A program made the translations under genes and the position numbers. Positions 8,090-16,507 of a DNA stretch of 64,000 nucleotides are shown one piece after another. The notes under the pieces are model-generated. The model had not been told where the DNA came from. It worked only from the letters and a program-made list of their open reading frames with translations, and did not search any database. The stretch covers positions 32,742-96,741 of the forward strand of contig RDNZ01000007.1 in the NCBI GenBank assembly GCA_011364905.1. The letters run 5' to 3'. Within the stretch, counting starts at the first letter, position 1. The number at the start of each line of letters is the position of its first letter. This stretch comes from Candidatus Thorarchaeota archaeon (GTDB lineage: Archaea; Asgardarchaeota; Thorarchaeia; Thorarchaeales; Thorarchaeaceae).

Positions 8090-8521
8090 CTAACTATGGG
8101 CTTTAAGATACTCATCAAGCATTGCCTTTAGCATGTCGAGCTTGCTAATGACTAGAAATTCAGTTTCCTCACCGATCTCGCTAAGAGTCTCATTAAATGA
8201 GATTACACTGTGAAACTCCTGAAGAAGATTCTCCTTGACAGCATTTGACCGAGCTGCAGGATCGAAGACAACAATCTTGTTTTCAGGTTCGAAGTTCACT
8301 ACTATGCTTCTTTTGAGGTACATTACTTTTTTGCATTTAGGGCATTGAACACGATTTGCTTTACCAGTTCTTAGAGGCTTAATCATATCCCGGTCTTCAT
8401 ACAAATCAATGTGGTCTACTACTTGAGTCTCATAGACCCTTTTGCATTTTGAGCACTTCACTTCTGTTGAACTCTTACTGACCAAAATTGTCACCCAGAC
8501 ATTGTTTGAAAGTTGAGGCAT
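8090..8521 (-). CDS. CpXC-like zinc-ribbon protein
   Basis: A 143-residue protein with two zinc-binding cysteine pairs, CSKC near residue 23 and CPKC near residue 60, in a strand-rich setting (VTILVSKSSTEVKC; RVQCPKCKKVMYLKRS), followed by a helical C-terminus with the LDMLKAMLDEYL segment. This resembles CpXC-domain proteins, whose function is unknown. It lies 18 bases downstream of the VTT membrane protein gene in the same direction, suggesting an operon. ATG 8521 is the only good start. It could bind nucleic acid or protein; nothing more specific can be said. Confidence 0.65.
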   Translation of the reverse strand: MPQLSNNVWVTILVSKSSTEVKCSKCKRVYETQVVDHIDLYEDRDMIKPLRTGKANRVQCPKCKKVMYLKRSIVVNFEPENKIVVFDPAARSNAVKENLLQEFHSVISFNETLSEIGEETEFLVISKLDMLKAMLDEYLKAHS

Positions 8522-8539
8522 CCACTTAAGAATTCCGCA

Positions 8540-9193
8540 CTAATCATCTGCCTTTGTATTTGTATCTAGCACCTCATCGTCTATGATGTCTTGAAGCATA
8601 TCAGATTCAGCCCCTTCAGTTTTTCTCTTAAACAAGATACCAGTGATAATTGCAGTTAGTGCGATTGATGCAACCACAATTGGTGTCGACTCGAAAAACC
8701 CACCTCCAAATGAAAGACCAAGAAGGGCAATCAGAGCACCGGCAATTGTCACAGCGACTTTGCCTGTGAAATAGCTGAGGATAAACTTGGTAGTATTATA
8801 TTTGGTGAGCCCTACGTATACTATAAGGGGATCATCAGGAATGGGAGAAGCTGCAGCAATAAAGAGCGCAATCGCACCCCATTTCTCAACACGACGTTTC
8901 TCAGAATCTAATGATTTCAGCCGTTCTGGTGACAGGATTGCTCGCGAACCTCGCACCACATAGAAATGAATCAGTTTGGCAAGCGTAGCTGTTACTGCGA
9001 CAATAATTCCGATGAGAATTGCTTCTACTATCCCAACAGGTCCTATAATTGATAGAATCAGAACAGCAGCAAAGGCCAAGACCATGTTACTCGGGCTGAG
9101 AAAAGGAATCATGTTGATTGCAAAACAGATGATGAAGAGACCTACATAGCCTTGACTTATCATATCAGTTATGAATTGGGAGATGTTCTGCAT
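8540..9193 (-). CDS. VTT/SNARE-associated (DedA-like) membrane protein
   Basis: A 217-residue integral membrane protein of the VTT (VMP1/TVP38/TMEM64, DedA) superfamily, whose better-known members move lipids across membranes. Seen: about five hydrophobic helices; the re-entrant-loop-like AAASPIPDDPLIVYVGLTKY segment with proline and acidic residues; and a glycine-rich FTGKVAVTIAGALIALLGLSFGG helix, matching the YqaA/VTT pattern. The C-terminal 30 residues are acidic and cytosolic. It is followed closely by the CpXC gene. Scramblase or flippase function is known for eukaryotic relatives; here it is inference. Confidence 0.8.
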   Translation of the reverse strand: MQNISQFITDMISQGYVGLFIICFAINMIPFLSPSNMVLAFAAVLILSIIGPVGIVEAILIGIIVAVTATLAKLIHFYVVRGSRAILSPERLKSLDSEKRRVEKWGAIALFIAAASPIPDDPLIVYVGLTKYNTTKFILSYFTGKVAVTIAGALIALLGLSFGGGFFESTPIVVASIALTAIITGILFKRKTEGAESDMLQDIIDDEVLDTNTKADD

Positions 9194-9234
9194 CTCAAAA
9201 ACACCAATGCTGTGAACTACTGATCCTTTATGGA

Positions 9235-9657
9235 CTATTCCGACACCCGTTCAACAACGACTCTCTGAACTCCATCAAGAACCTTGAGTGAATTCTCCAA
9301 ATCTGCCAAGTCTGAACTGAGTTGTCCGGGGTTGAAATAGCACTCATAGAAGCATCTTGTTCCTCGGAGACACACACCTGTTGAAAATAAAAGATCAACA
9401 AGACCTGCTTTCTTGAAAATCTGGGACAGTTTGGTCAAGAAATCATTTGTGAGTTTTCCTATCTCGAGACTGAGGAACAAAACTTCATCACTCTCGAGCG
9501 GGAATATCTTAATGAGCCGGTCCTTGTGCACTAGCACCATTAATCCTTGAGAGGTCCCCATAGCGCTCTTAAACGCAGATGGAAATTTCACAGTTTCACT
9601 ATCATCAAAAACTAATACTTTTCCGGCGGTTGCACCTTCATAGGCTTCGTCTGACAT
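9235..9657 (-). CDS. ACT-domain-like small protein
   Basis: About 140 residues from ATG 9657; TTG at 9702 would add 15. The C-terminal half has the strand-helix-strand-strand-helix-strand order of ACT domains: LFLSLEIGKLTNDFLTKLSQ, then KKAGLVDLLFSTGVC, an ECYF strand, a helix, and a final VQRVVVERV strand. ACT domains bind amino acids or other small ligands and often regulate enzymes. The N-terminal part is unrecognised, and there is no DNA-binding motif. ATG 9657 is preferred because GGAGA precedes it. It lies 41 bases upstream of the VTT gene on the same strand. Domain call is by pattern only. Confidence 0.6.
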   Translation of the reverse strand: MSDEAYEGATAGKVLVFDDSETVKFPSAFKSAMGTSQGLMVLVHKDRLIKIFPLESDEVLFLSLEIGKLTNDFLTKLSQIFKKAGLVDLLFSTGVCLRGTRCFYECYFNPGQLSSDLADLENSLKVLDGVQRVVVERVSE

Positions 9658-9785
9658 CAGTTTTGGTCTCCGTAACGAAATCCTGCTGATGTATCTCCCC
9701 AAACTCGAATATAAGTGAATCTCTACTGTTTGGTCGGATATGTGCTCCTTTTGTAGGTGTCATTCATACATTACTCTGATATACT

Positions 9786-10055
9786 ATGAAACTGACAGAT
9801 ACTGAAAAAGAGCCATTTCATGGACTGAGAGATGTATCAGACTTAAGAACTCAATTTCAATGTGAGTACCGATTGCGTCTCAAACAGGCAACTGGAAACA
9901 CTTCCACACCAGCAAGTGTCGCCGGGACAAGGTTTCATCAACTTCTTGCATCACAGACAGATATTCGCAAAACTGAGAATGGAAAAAATCGGTTTGTTCC
10001 TTTATTGATAATCATCATCACTCTACTTGTTGGTACCCTTTGGATCATCTGGTGA
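9786..10055 (+). CDS. N-terminal fragment/subunit of a Cas4-like nuclease with C-terminal membrane helix
   Basis: An 89-residue protein. Residues 15-55 match the start of Cas4/RecB-family PD-(D/E)XK nucleases: DLRTQFQCEYRLRLKQ, with the single N-terminal cysteine that in Cas4 joins three C-terminal cysteines in an Fe-S cluster, then VAGTRFHQLL, the G-x-x-x-H nuclease motif I. It then has a strong membrane helix (about 70-89) and stops at 10055. The next frame begins at 10060 with a second membrane helix followed by the rest of the nuclease. So either one gene has been broken by a one-base frameshift (biological or assembly) in the loop of a two-helix hairpin, or two subunits pair through their membrane helices. 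Confidence 0.7.
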   Translation: MKLTDTEKEPFHGLRDVSDLRTQFQCEYRLRLKQATGNTSTPASVAGTRFHQLLASQTDIRKTENGKNRFVPLLIIIITLLVGTLWIIW

Positions 10056-10059
10056 TTGT

Positions 10060-10719
10060 ATGAGTAACCTTGTCAGTTTTCTCATGATACTAATGTGCAT
10101 GCTTGGACTCTTAGTCTTCTTAGCATATCAACCAAAGAGTGGTCTTGTATCGTCTGGGATGATAATGAGAAGAGCAGTATCTGCACCCGTGTGTCTCTCC
10201 GAGTTCTTGACTAAGAAGCAGAAGCAGTGGAAGAACCACACCTATTATTACTTCGCTGAAGAAACAGTTAGGTCCTTGGGACATAGGTTCATTGGAAGAT
10301 TCGATGGAGCAGTAATCCATTGGGAAGATGTACCTATCTTGGATCTCATAATTGAACACAAATTCCCATCGCAGCATCTCCCAAGACACATGAGACCAGA
10401 AGATGTTTTTCAAGCAGGCCTCTATGCACTGGCCTTGATGGAGAGCGGTGTTTCTTGTTCCTCGACAAAACTTGTGACAATATACTGCTCCCAAGATAAG
10501 GCGGAAAAATGTTTAGAAAGAAAATCGACTAGAGATTGCTGGCGTTGCAACGAGAGTAGATCATATGTGAAGAAATTCAGACCAAACGATGTGCTTAGGA
10601 TCCTAAAGAGATTGGATGAAGTTTGGTACGAAGGTAGGAAGTCAAGAACCACTCATGATGAAAGCAATTGTTGGGTTTGTCCATATAGTAATGGCAGATG
10701 CAACTATGCTTTGGTTTGA
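10060..10719 (+). CDS. C-terminal part/subunit of Cas4-like nuclease with N-terminal membrane helix
   Basis: 219 residues from ATG 10060, five bases after the stop of the preceding frame. It opens with a membrane helix (VSFLMILMCMLGLLVFLAY) and then carries the PD-(D/E)XK core: FIGRFDGAV (motif II aspartate), ILDLIIEHKF (motif III E-x-K), and VFQAGLYALALME (the QxxxY motif). The end has CWVCPYSNGRC, the C-terminal Fe-S cysteines expected for Cas4; an extra DCWRC pair lies before it. All catalytic and cluster residues are intact, which argues against old decay. Together with 9786-10055 it makes a membrane-anchored Cas4-like exonuclease. No cas1, cas2 or CRISPR array is nearby. Function of the membrane tether is unknown. 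Confidence 0.78.
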   Translation: MSNLVSFLMILMCMLGLLVFLAYQPKSGLVSSGMIMRRAVSAPVCLSEFLTKKQKQWKNHTYYYFAEETVRSLGHRFIGRFDGAVIHWEDVPILDLIIEHKFPSQHLPRHMRPEDVFQAGLYALALMESGVSCSSTKLVTIYCSQDKAEKCLERKSTRDCWRCNESRSYVKKFRPNDVLRILKRLDEVWYEGRKSRTTHDESNCWVCPYSNGRCNYALV

Positions 10720-11201
10720 TTTGGAAGTTGATATACAACAACACAGACCTTTTTACGTTAGAGAATCAACAAGAAGATGCTATGGTTCATTCATTAACAA
10801 GACTCCTATCTTATGTAATAGCCGCAAAGAGAGATTTGAAACGTACCTACTACACCGCACGAAATCACGATGCCAAATTGGATGCAAAAGAGCTTGTAGC
10901 AGCTACGATAGCTCTTCAGCGACTATTGGAGGACCTTCTTGCCAAACGTAGAACGAGTAGGTTAGCCAAAAGAATCTTGGAAGACAGAAAAGCGAATCTG
11001 TCGGTTCAACGATGGATAAACGGATTTCCAAAGCGGGTGAAAGAGTATCTATCGAAGTCGAAAAAGCTCGAACAGCAGCATCTTCGAAAGTATCAACAAG
11101 TTCTCCTAGAGTACATAAACGGGATAAGCATGGAGCTTGCTCGATGGATTGAAGATATCGAAACAATGAAAGAACTGCCAAGACTTCCCCGAGAATCATG
11201 A
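10698..11201 (+). CDS. Helical basic protein downstream of the nuclease
   Basis: Unrecognised protein of 167 residues (ATG 10698, overlapping the nuclease end by 22 bases) or 139 residues from ATG 10782. It is almost all helical and strongly basic (AAKRDLKRTYYTAR; LLAKRRTSRLAKRILEDRK; KSKKLEQQHLRKYQQ), with heptad-like leucines that suggest coiled coils. The overlap suggests translational coupling with the Cas4-like gene, so the product may act with the nuclease, perhaps as a DNA- or membrane-linked partner; that is inference. It ends 12 bases before the convergent aRF1 gene. Confidence 0.6.
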   Translation: MQLCFGLIWKLIYNNTDLFTLENQQEDAMVHSLTRLLSYVIAAKRDLKRTYYTARNHDAKLDAKELVAATIALQRLLEDLLAKRRTSRLAKRILEDRKANLSVQRWINGFPKRVKEYLSKSKKLEQQHLRKYQQVLLEYINGISMELARWIEDIETMKELPRLPRES

Positions 11202-11213
11202 GGATTTTTTATT

Positions 11214-12335
11214 CTACCATCGAAGACGCGCAGCCATTCCACCAAATGCCTTCAGTTGCTGTCCTGATTCTGTTTGGTTGGAAAACACTAACAAATTGCT
11301 GCCATAGTCTGCAACCATGTCGTAGAGTTCATCCATTTCATCTGCAATGTCCTCTAACACCATTACTGTGTCCACACGGCCCTGACGTAGTGCCTCCAAG
11401 ACTTCATTCTTGCCGTATGTCACTGTGTTCAAACCCTTCATCAGATCCTCCATAAATTGGTCCCATGTTTGACGTTCAACATAAATCTCGGTTTCACGGA
11501 GGATTCGGGAAGCCTCTTTCATCGCTTGGTAGAGACCAGTTTCATCGATGATGCTGACAGGAATGATGGTTTCGGCAATCTTCTCACGGATTCGATAGTC
11601 AAGGTCCCCTTTTTCTAAGAATTCTTGACAACGAATTGTGTTTCCTCCCAAGACTATTGCATCGACGCCGTCCAAATTGTCAAGTAGCAGATCTGCAAGA
11701 ATGCGACCTACATGCTTGAAGAACTCCATCATTTTTTCCTCGCGAATTCGAAGGTATCGTTTTGCACTCTGGCCGCCAGCTCTGGTCTTGCCAATTATGT
11801 AAAAATCTTCATCGCGGACCAGTTCCATGTGCTTTCCTCTGAGGTATCCGATCGTTACCTTACCACCCTCAAGAAGAACAATGACGACCAAACTCTTAGG
11901 CTTCGTCATGTTTTCAAGTTCTTCTGTCACAAATTCCCGTCCACAGAGGTAGACAAATTGGGATATCGGACTGGGCGGAACGACGAGCTCTCGTATTACA
12001 TTCCCAGTGCCTCCCTCTTCTTCTATACCAAAAAAGAAAACCAATCCGTTTTCGGGAATGCCGGTCATTTTTGTAAGTTCGCTCAGTATTGCAGTTAGAT
12101 TGTCAGCAACATTCTTTCTATTTGCTTTGCTCTTGATGTTATCAGCGCCTGCAAGTTCAGTCTTGACGAAGTTAATCACATCAGTAAGATTCTTTGAAGG
12201 AGGTATATAGAGTGTGGTGAAAGAACTATGGCGCCCCTTGTACGCTTTGAGCTGTTCAACCTTGCGTTTGAGCCTATGTCTTTCTACGGACATTGTTTTC
12301 ACCATCTCTATTATGCTATTCACTGATTTCATCAA
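11214..12335 (-). CDS. prf1: Peptide chain release factor aRF1
   Basis: The archaeal/eukaryal class I release factor, which reads all three stop codons in the ribosomal A site and triggers peptide release. Seen in 373 residues: NIKS at about 67-70 for stop-codon decoding, GGQ in the TRAGGQSAKRY segment near residue 187 for hydrolysis, and the C-terminal domain 3 with DAIVLGGN. It is somewhat shorter than the roughly 410 residues usual for aRF1, mainly at the C-terminus. A TTAAAATATCC promoter element lies at 12380-12391 on this strand. The ATG at 12335 fits the expected N-terminal domain. Confidence 0.95.
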   Translation of the reverse strand: MMKSVNSIIEMVKTMSVERHRLKRKVEQLKAYKGRHSSFTTLYIPPSKNLTDVINFVKTELAGADNIKSKANRKNVADNLTAILSELTKMTGIPENGLVFFFGIEEEGGTGNVIRELVVPPSPISQFVYLCGREFVTEELENMTKPKSLVVIVLLEGGKVTIGYLRGKHMELVRDEDFYIIGKTRAGGQSAKRYLRIREEKMMEFFKHVGRILADLLLDNLDGVDAIVLGGNTIRCQEFLEKGDLDYRIREKIAETIIPVSIIDETGLYQAMKEASRILRETEIYVERQTWDQFMEDLMKGLNTVTYGKNEVLEALRQGRVDTVMVLEDIADEMDELYDMVADYGSNLLVFSNQTESGQQLKAFGGMAARLRW

Positions 12336-12380
12336 AAATCAGAGGCAGCCATTCCTGCCAGTTGGTTGACTCGATTGAGG

Positions 12381-12391
12381 ATATTTTAACA
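12381..12391 (-). promoter_or_regulatory. TATA box for aRF1 gene
   Basis: On the minus strand GTTAAAATAT lies about 50 bases before the ATG, a proper archaeal TATA-type element with a short leader. Confidence 0.4.
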
Positions 12392-12439
12392 TTCCGTAGT
12401 AGCTGTGAACTTCCGCGACCCTAAAGCGATGGCGACACA

Positions 12440-12447
12440 TTAAAAAG
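12440..12447 (+). promoter_or_regulatory. TATA-like box for the pheS region
   Basis: TTAAAAAG would place transcription start near 12468, only a few bases before the GTG of the small upstream frame. Confidence 0.4.
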
Positions 12448-12474
12448 GTGAGCTCTTAGTCCAATTCTAGAAAG

Positions 12475-12600
12475 GTGAAGGACGGATGGATAACCGCCAA
12501 TTTACAAATACCCCATGAGGGGTCATTCATTGTGCCAAGACAGAATATATGCGGTGCACCATTCGCGATTGATTCGAAAGACCTTAGGAGTTTTGAGTAA
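12475..12600 (+). CDS. Possible 41-residue upstream peptide before pheS
   Basis: A frame of 41 codons from GTG 12475 to TAA 12598-12600, ending three bases before the pheS ATG. The peptide has three phenylalanines. The DNA contains a short perfect hairpin, ACCCC-ATGA-GGGGT (12510-12523). A TATA-like box just upstream would make the transcript nearly leaderless for this frame. It could be a leader peptide, a small protein, or just pheS leader sequence. It is too short for firm support. Confidence 0.3.
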   Translation: MKDGWITANLQIPHEGSFIVPRQNICGAPFAIDSKDLRSFE

Positions 12601-12603
12601 CAA

Positions 12604-14112
12604 ATGAGCGAGCAGTTGACAAAAGGAGAAAAAACCATTCTTAGGGAACTAATGAATATTGGTCAGCGTGTACCCACCTCGCAGCTAGCAAACAACCTCG
12701 GCCAAGCAGAAGAAAGAGTGATCTCAATTCTCAATTCACTGGCAAGTAGGAATCTTGTAGAGATTATCTCAAGAGAGATCGTGTCCTACAAAATAACTGA
12801 GGAGGGGCAGGAGTATGCCGAAACAGGCCTTCCCGAGGTGCGTCTCTTTAATGCTGTGAAGAGTTTAGGAGGAGTAGCCAGCTTTGATGATGCCTCTGCT
12901 CAATCTGGAATGGACCATAAAACAAAAGGTATCGCGATGAACTGGGCCAGGAAGAATCACTGGCTCCAGATATTAAAAGAAGACGATGCTACAGTGCTTC
13001 GTTCTCTCGTAGATGCACCAGAATCTGATGTATCGGATGTGTTGGAACAAGTTGCATCAGGAAAAGGCACACTTTCCAAGTCAATGTCAGATGCTCTTAG
13101 ACAGGCACTAGAGAGGAACCTAGTGTCGGAAGTTATAACCAAGAAATTCGAAACGGAGATCATCGAATCTGAGGTTGCAGAGGTTGAGCAGCTACTCGCC
13201 GTGGATTCAGGAGGGATTGGAAATTTGACTCCAGAGATTCTAACCACTGGCGCTTGGAGAAACAAGTCATTTAGACCATATAATGTAGACATCGTACCAG
13301 CCTATGCAAACTACGGGAAGAAGCATCCTTACGCGGAATTCAATGATTGGCTTAGAGAGATTATGATTGGACTGGGTTTCACAGAATGGTTTGGTCCCTA
13401 TGTTGAAACCGAATTCTGGGGTCATGATACACTCTTTGTTCCCCAAGATCATGTTTCGCGTGAAGTCCAAGATCAATTCAGAGTTGCAGCTCCATTCGAC
13501 CACGGGCACATTCGGGACAGGAAATATTACAAAGCTGTGAAAGCAGTACATGAGAATGGAGGAACCACTGGTTCTAAGGGCTGGGACTGGCCATATAGTG
13601 AAGAGGTGGCAACCAGACTTTGTCTGCGCCCTCATACAACCCCAGTATCAATGAGGTATCTCTATGAACATCGTGAAAGCCCTCAGAAGATGTTCATCAT
13701 AGACCGAAACTTCAGGTCAGAAACACTCAGTGCAACACATGGGCAGGAATTTGACCAGTGTGAGGGAATCATCATGGACAAAGGACTGACGTTGAGAGAC
13801 CTCCTAGGATACCTCACTTCAATATGCAATGCTGTAGGCATTAAGAAGTTGAAATTCAAACCTGGGCAGTTTCCTTTCACTGAGCCAAGTGTTGAAACTT
13901 TCGGAAAACATGAGAAGCTTGGATGGATTGAGCTTGGTGGTTCCGGGATTTTTCGACCAGAGGTCACCCTGCCGCTTGGAATAGAAGATACGGTCCTCGC
14001 ATGGGGAATCGGTTCAGGGAGGCTCTACATGGCAGCTATGGGTATCAATGACATTAGAGACCTCTTCTCAAGAGATTTGAATTGGCTTAGGAGGAGCCAC
14101 TTCGTCAGGTAG
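12604..14112 (+). CDS. pheS: Phenylalanyl-tRNA synthetase alpha subunit
   Basis: The 502-residue catalytic subunit of the archaeal/eukaryal-type PheRS, which joins phenylalanine to its tRNA. The N-terminus has winged-helix domains (EKTILRELMNIG; ERVISILNSLASRNLVEI) typical of archaeal and cytosolic eukaryotic PheRS. The catalytic class II core follows: HPYAEFNDWLREIMIGLGF (motif 1 region), FDHGHIRDRKYYKAVKAVHEN, then RLCLRPHTTPVSMRYLYE and FRSETLSATHGQEFDQCEG (motif 2), and GIGSGRLYMAAMGINDIRDLF (motif 3). Length is typical. It is directly followed by pheT, so the two subunits are made together. Confidence 0.96.
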   Translation: MSEQLTKGEKTILRELMNIGQRVPTSQLANNLGQAEERVISILNSLASRNLVEIISREIVSYKITEEGQEYAETGLPEVRLFNAVKSLGGVASFDDASAQSGMDHKTKGIAMNWARKNHWLQILKEDDATVLRSLVDAPESDVSDVLEQVASGKGTLSKSMSDALRQALERNLVSEVITKKFETEIIESEVAEVEQLLAVDSGGIGNLTPEILTTGAWRNKSFRPYNVDIVPAYANYGKKHPYAEFNDWLREIMIGLGFTEWFGPYVETEFWGHDTLFVPQDHVSREVQDQFRVAAPFDHGHIRDRKYYKAVKAVHENGGTTGSKGWDWPYSEEVATRLCLRPHTTPVSMRYLYEHRESPQKMFIIDRNFRSETLSATHGQEFDQCEGIIMDKGLTLRDLLGYLTSICNAVGIKKLKFKPGQFPFTEPSVETFGKHEKLGWIELGGSGIFRPEVTLPLGIEDTVLAWGIGSGRLYMAAMGINDIRDLFSRDLNWLRRSHFVR

Positions 14113-14121
14113 GTGATAACG

Positions 14122-15792
14122 ATGATTGTAGAATGTAGGATAGACGATCTCCTATCATTGATCGGCAAGAAACTAACCCATCGACAACTGGAAGACACAC
14201 TCTTTCTAATCAAGGCGGAGATAGAGAAGCTTGAGGGGAACATTGTGGAGATAGAAGTGAATCCAGACCGCCAAGATATGCTCTCGACTGAAGGCATTGC
14301 AAGGGCGGTTAGGTCATTCCTAAGAATAGACTCTGGTCTCTGGAAGTATCCAGTCCGAAAATCCGGAAAGCAAGTCATCGTCAAGCCAGGTCTCAGCAAA
14401 ATAAGACCATTCATTTGCTGCTCAATCATTAAGGGAGTTCCTTCAGATGATGAACTAATCAAGGAGTATATGCATCTGCAAGATGCTCTGACTTCCACAC
14501 ATGGAAGAAACAGAAACAAAGCTAGTATTGGTCTCTATGTCTATGATGACATTCAGTTCCCAGTAATCTATAAGCCACAAAAACCGGAGAAGATAAAATT
14601 CATACCTCTTGGCTATGAGAAGGAGATGGATGGTCCAACAATCCTAGCTGTTCACGAAAAAGGAGTTGAGTTTGGACCAATATTGCAGAATCACAGTAAG
14701 TGGCCTCTACTAATTGACTCCAAAAACCAGGTGCTAAGTCTACCACCTATTATCAATAGTAATAACTTAGGCAGAATGACCACTGAAACAAAGAATCTTT
14801 TCATCGAAGTCACCGGGACTCATTTACCGACTGTTGACCAAGCATTGAACATCATCACTGCGTCTCTTGCAGAAAGAGGAGGAAAGATCGAGTCGGTCAA
14901 TGTTGTGTACCCTGACGGTTCAACTGAAGAGACCCCTAACTTCAAGCCTGAAGGAATGAAACTAGATATCAGAGAGATCAATCGCATGATTGGGCTTGAT
15001 TTGACAGGAACTGAGATTATCCAAGCTTTAGAGAGGATGGGTTACGGAACAAAAATGCTGAGGTCCAAACAAGTCCAAATCCTAATTCCACAAGTACGAA
15101 TGGACATTCTTCATCCAGTGGATATTATCGAGGATGTTGCTATCGGATATGGATTCGATAACTTGAAACCAGCAATGCCTCAAACAATGACGGCGGGCAA
15201 GACAAATCCGGTGACTCGGGTTAAAAACAAGCTAAGAGATCTAATGGTGGGAATGGAGTATAATGAAGTCATGAACTACATTATGACATCTCCGGAACTC
15301 TTGAATGACAAAATGCTTCGGAACCGACTCATGATTACCACAGGAAATCCGAAAAGTCTGAGCTACTCTGTTCTTCGGAATTCGCTCCTGCCAATTCTTC
15401 TTGATTTCACATCACAGAATCAACATGCTGACTATCCACAGAAAGTTTTCGAGGTGGGAGACATTGTGATTCCTGATGAGACCAAGGAAACATGCGTGGA
15501 CCAAGTCCCATCAGTGTGTGGCTTAGAGAGTGATGTTAAGGTGAATATTACTAAACTCATGTCCGAGATAGGATTCCTATTGCGGAATTTGGGATTGGGC
15601 GAGCGTTTCAAATTCGAATCAGAGAAGAATACAGATTTCATTGAAGGTAGGTCTGGATGTATCAAAATCGATGGAAAGACATGGGGCATCTTTGGAGAGA
15701 TTTCTCCCGTGATACTTTCAAACTTTGGTATCGGATATCCTATTGTTGCATTTGAGATATTCTTCCCGAGAGAGATTGATTGGCTCATGTAA
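14122..15792 (+). CDS. pheT: Phenylalanyl-tRNA synthetase beta subunit
   Basis: The archaeal-type beta subunit (about 556 residues), partner of PheS in an alpha2-beta2 enzyme. Seen: N-terminal DLLSLIGKKLTHRQLEDTLF, EVNPDRQDMLSTEGIARAVRSFL (B1/B3-like region), the RTFKPEG-like B5 domain with DIREINRMIGLDLTGTEIIQ, and the catalytic-like fold DIIEDVAIGYGFDNL. It is shorter than bacterial PheT because it lacks the N-terminal tRNA-binding-like module, as in Archaea. ATG 14122 follows AGGTAGGTGATAACG, so I prefer it over GTG 14113, which directly abuts the pheS stop. Confidence 0.95.
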   Translation: MIVECRIDDLLSLIGKKLTHRQLEDTLFLIKAEIEKLEGNIVEIEVNPDRQDMLSTEGIARAVRSFLRIDSGLWKYPVRKSGKQVIVKPGLSKIRPFICCSIIKGVPSDDELIKEYMHLQDALTSTHGRNRNKASIGLYVYDDIQFPVIYKPQKPEKIKFIPLGYEKEMDGPTILAVHEKGVEFGPILQNHSKWPLLIDSKNQVLSLPPIINSNNLGRMTTETKNLFIEVTGTHLPTVDQALNIITASLAERGGKIESVNVVYPDGSTEETPNFKPEGMKLDIREINRMIGLDLTGTEIIQALERMGYGTKMLRSKQVQILIPQVRMDILHPVDIIEDVAIGYGFDNLKPAMPQTMTAGKTNPVTRVKNKLRDLMVGMEYNEVMNYIMTSPELLNDKMLRNRLMITTGNPKSLSYSVLRNSLLPILLDFTSQNQHADYPQKVFEVGDIVIPDETKETCVDQVPSVCGLESDVKVNITKLMSEIGFLLRNLGLGERFKFESEKNTDFIEGRSGCIKIDGKTWGIFGEISPVILSNFGIGYPIVAFEIFFPREIDWLM

Positions 15793-15828
15793 AATAACAT
15801 ACTGAAGGTTTGAGAATCTCCGAAGAAA

Positions 15829-15837
15829 AGATATAAG
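15829..15837 (+). promoter_or_regulatory. TATA box for first small GTPase gene
   Basis: AGATATAAG about 60 bases before the GTPase ATG; archaeal spacing puts transcription start near 15858 with a leader of about 40 bases. Confidence 0.45.
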
Positions 15838-15895
15838 ACAAAACCTGTGAACTGTCAGAGTAAGTCCGGTAAGTGATAACCCAAGGTGCTCCTGT

Positions 15896-16492
15896 ATGGC
15901 TCAGAGCAATGACACCACAGCTGCTGCATCCGACGACGGATTTGAAGGATACAAGTTTAGAATAGTTTTGTTAGGAGAGGCAGCCGTAGGCAAAACATCG
16001 CTCGTGAGGAGATACACTGAGAATGTCTTTGATGAGGAGTATAAGCAGACCATCGGAACAACATTCGCAACAAAAGATATCGATGTGACCGATGGTGAGG
16101 GCAACGTTCGGACAGTTCGTTTGAATATATGGGACATGGGCGGACAATCAACCTATAGAGAACTCCGCAGGCAGTTCATGAAAGGAGCCTCTGGGGCGGT
16201 AATCGTCTACGATGTAACCCGTCCGGAAACTTTCATGGCAATGAACAATTGGTTTGAGTCATTCAAAGAGGTGTGCCCAGATTCGCCGGTTATCATTAGC
16301 GCAAACAAAGTGGATCTATCAGAGAACAGGATGGTCCCTCAAGAACCCGGAATGATGCTGCGTGATTGGTTTCAGGCAGAGTATTTTGAGACTTCGGCGA
16401 AGACTGGCGACAAGGTAAACAATGTATTTACACGAGTTGCAGAGGTTGTTCTGGAGAAGGCACTATCTGAGAGCAAGAGTCCTTTGATGTGA
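15896..16492 (+). CDS. Ras/Rab-like small GTPase
   Basis: A 198-residue complete Ras-superfamily GTPase. G1 is GEAAVGKTS (27-35), close to the Rab5-like P-loop; the switch I threonine is in TIGTTF (52-57); G3 is WDMGGQ (79-84) with the glutamine used for GTP hydrolysis; G4 is NKVD (137-140); G5 is TSAK (166-169). A 20-residue acidic, serine/threonine-rich N-terminal extension comes first. There is no C-terminal cysteine for prenylation, so membrane attachment by that route is unlikely. Such GTPases are many in Asgard genomes. Immediately downstream is a CBS-pair protein, and a second GTPase lies 1.3 kb away. Cell role unknown. Confidence 0.94.
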   Translation: MAQSNDTTAAASDDGFEGYKFRIVLLGEAAVGKTSLVRRYTENVFDEEYKQTIGTTFATKDIDVTDGEGNVRTVRLNIWDMGGQSTYRELRRQFMKGASGAVIVYDVTRPETFMAMNNWFESFKEVCPDSPVIISANKVDLSENRMVPQEPGMMLRDWFQAEYFETSAKTGDKVNNVFTRVAEVVLEKALSESKSPLM

Positions 16493-16507
16493 CCCTTTCC
16501 GGGTGAG

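Noticed and set aside
9786..10719. CRISPR-Cas locus because of the Cas4-like protein
   Set aside because: No repeats-spacer array and no other cas gene in the window; Cas4-like proteins often occur alone.
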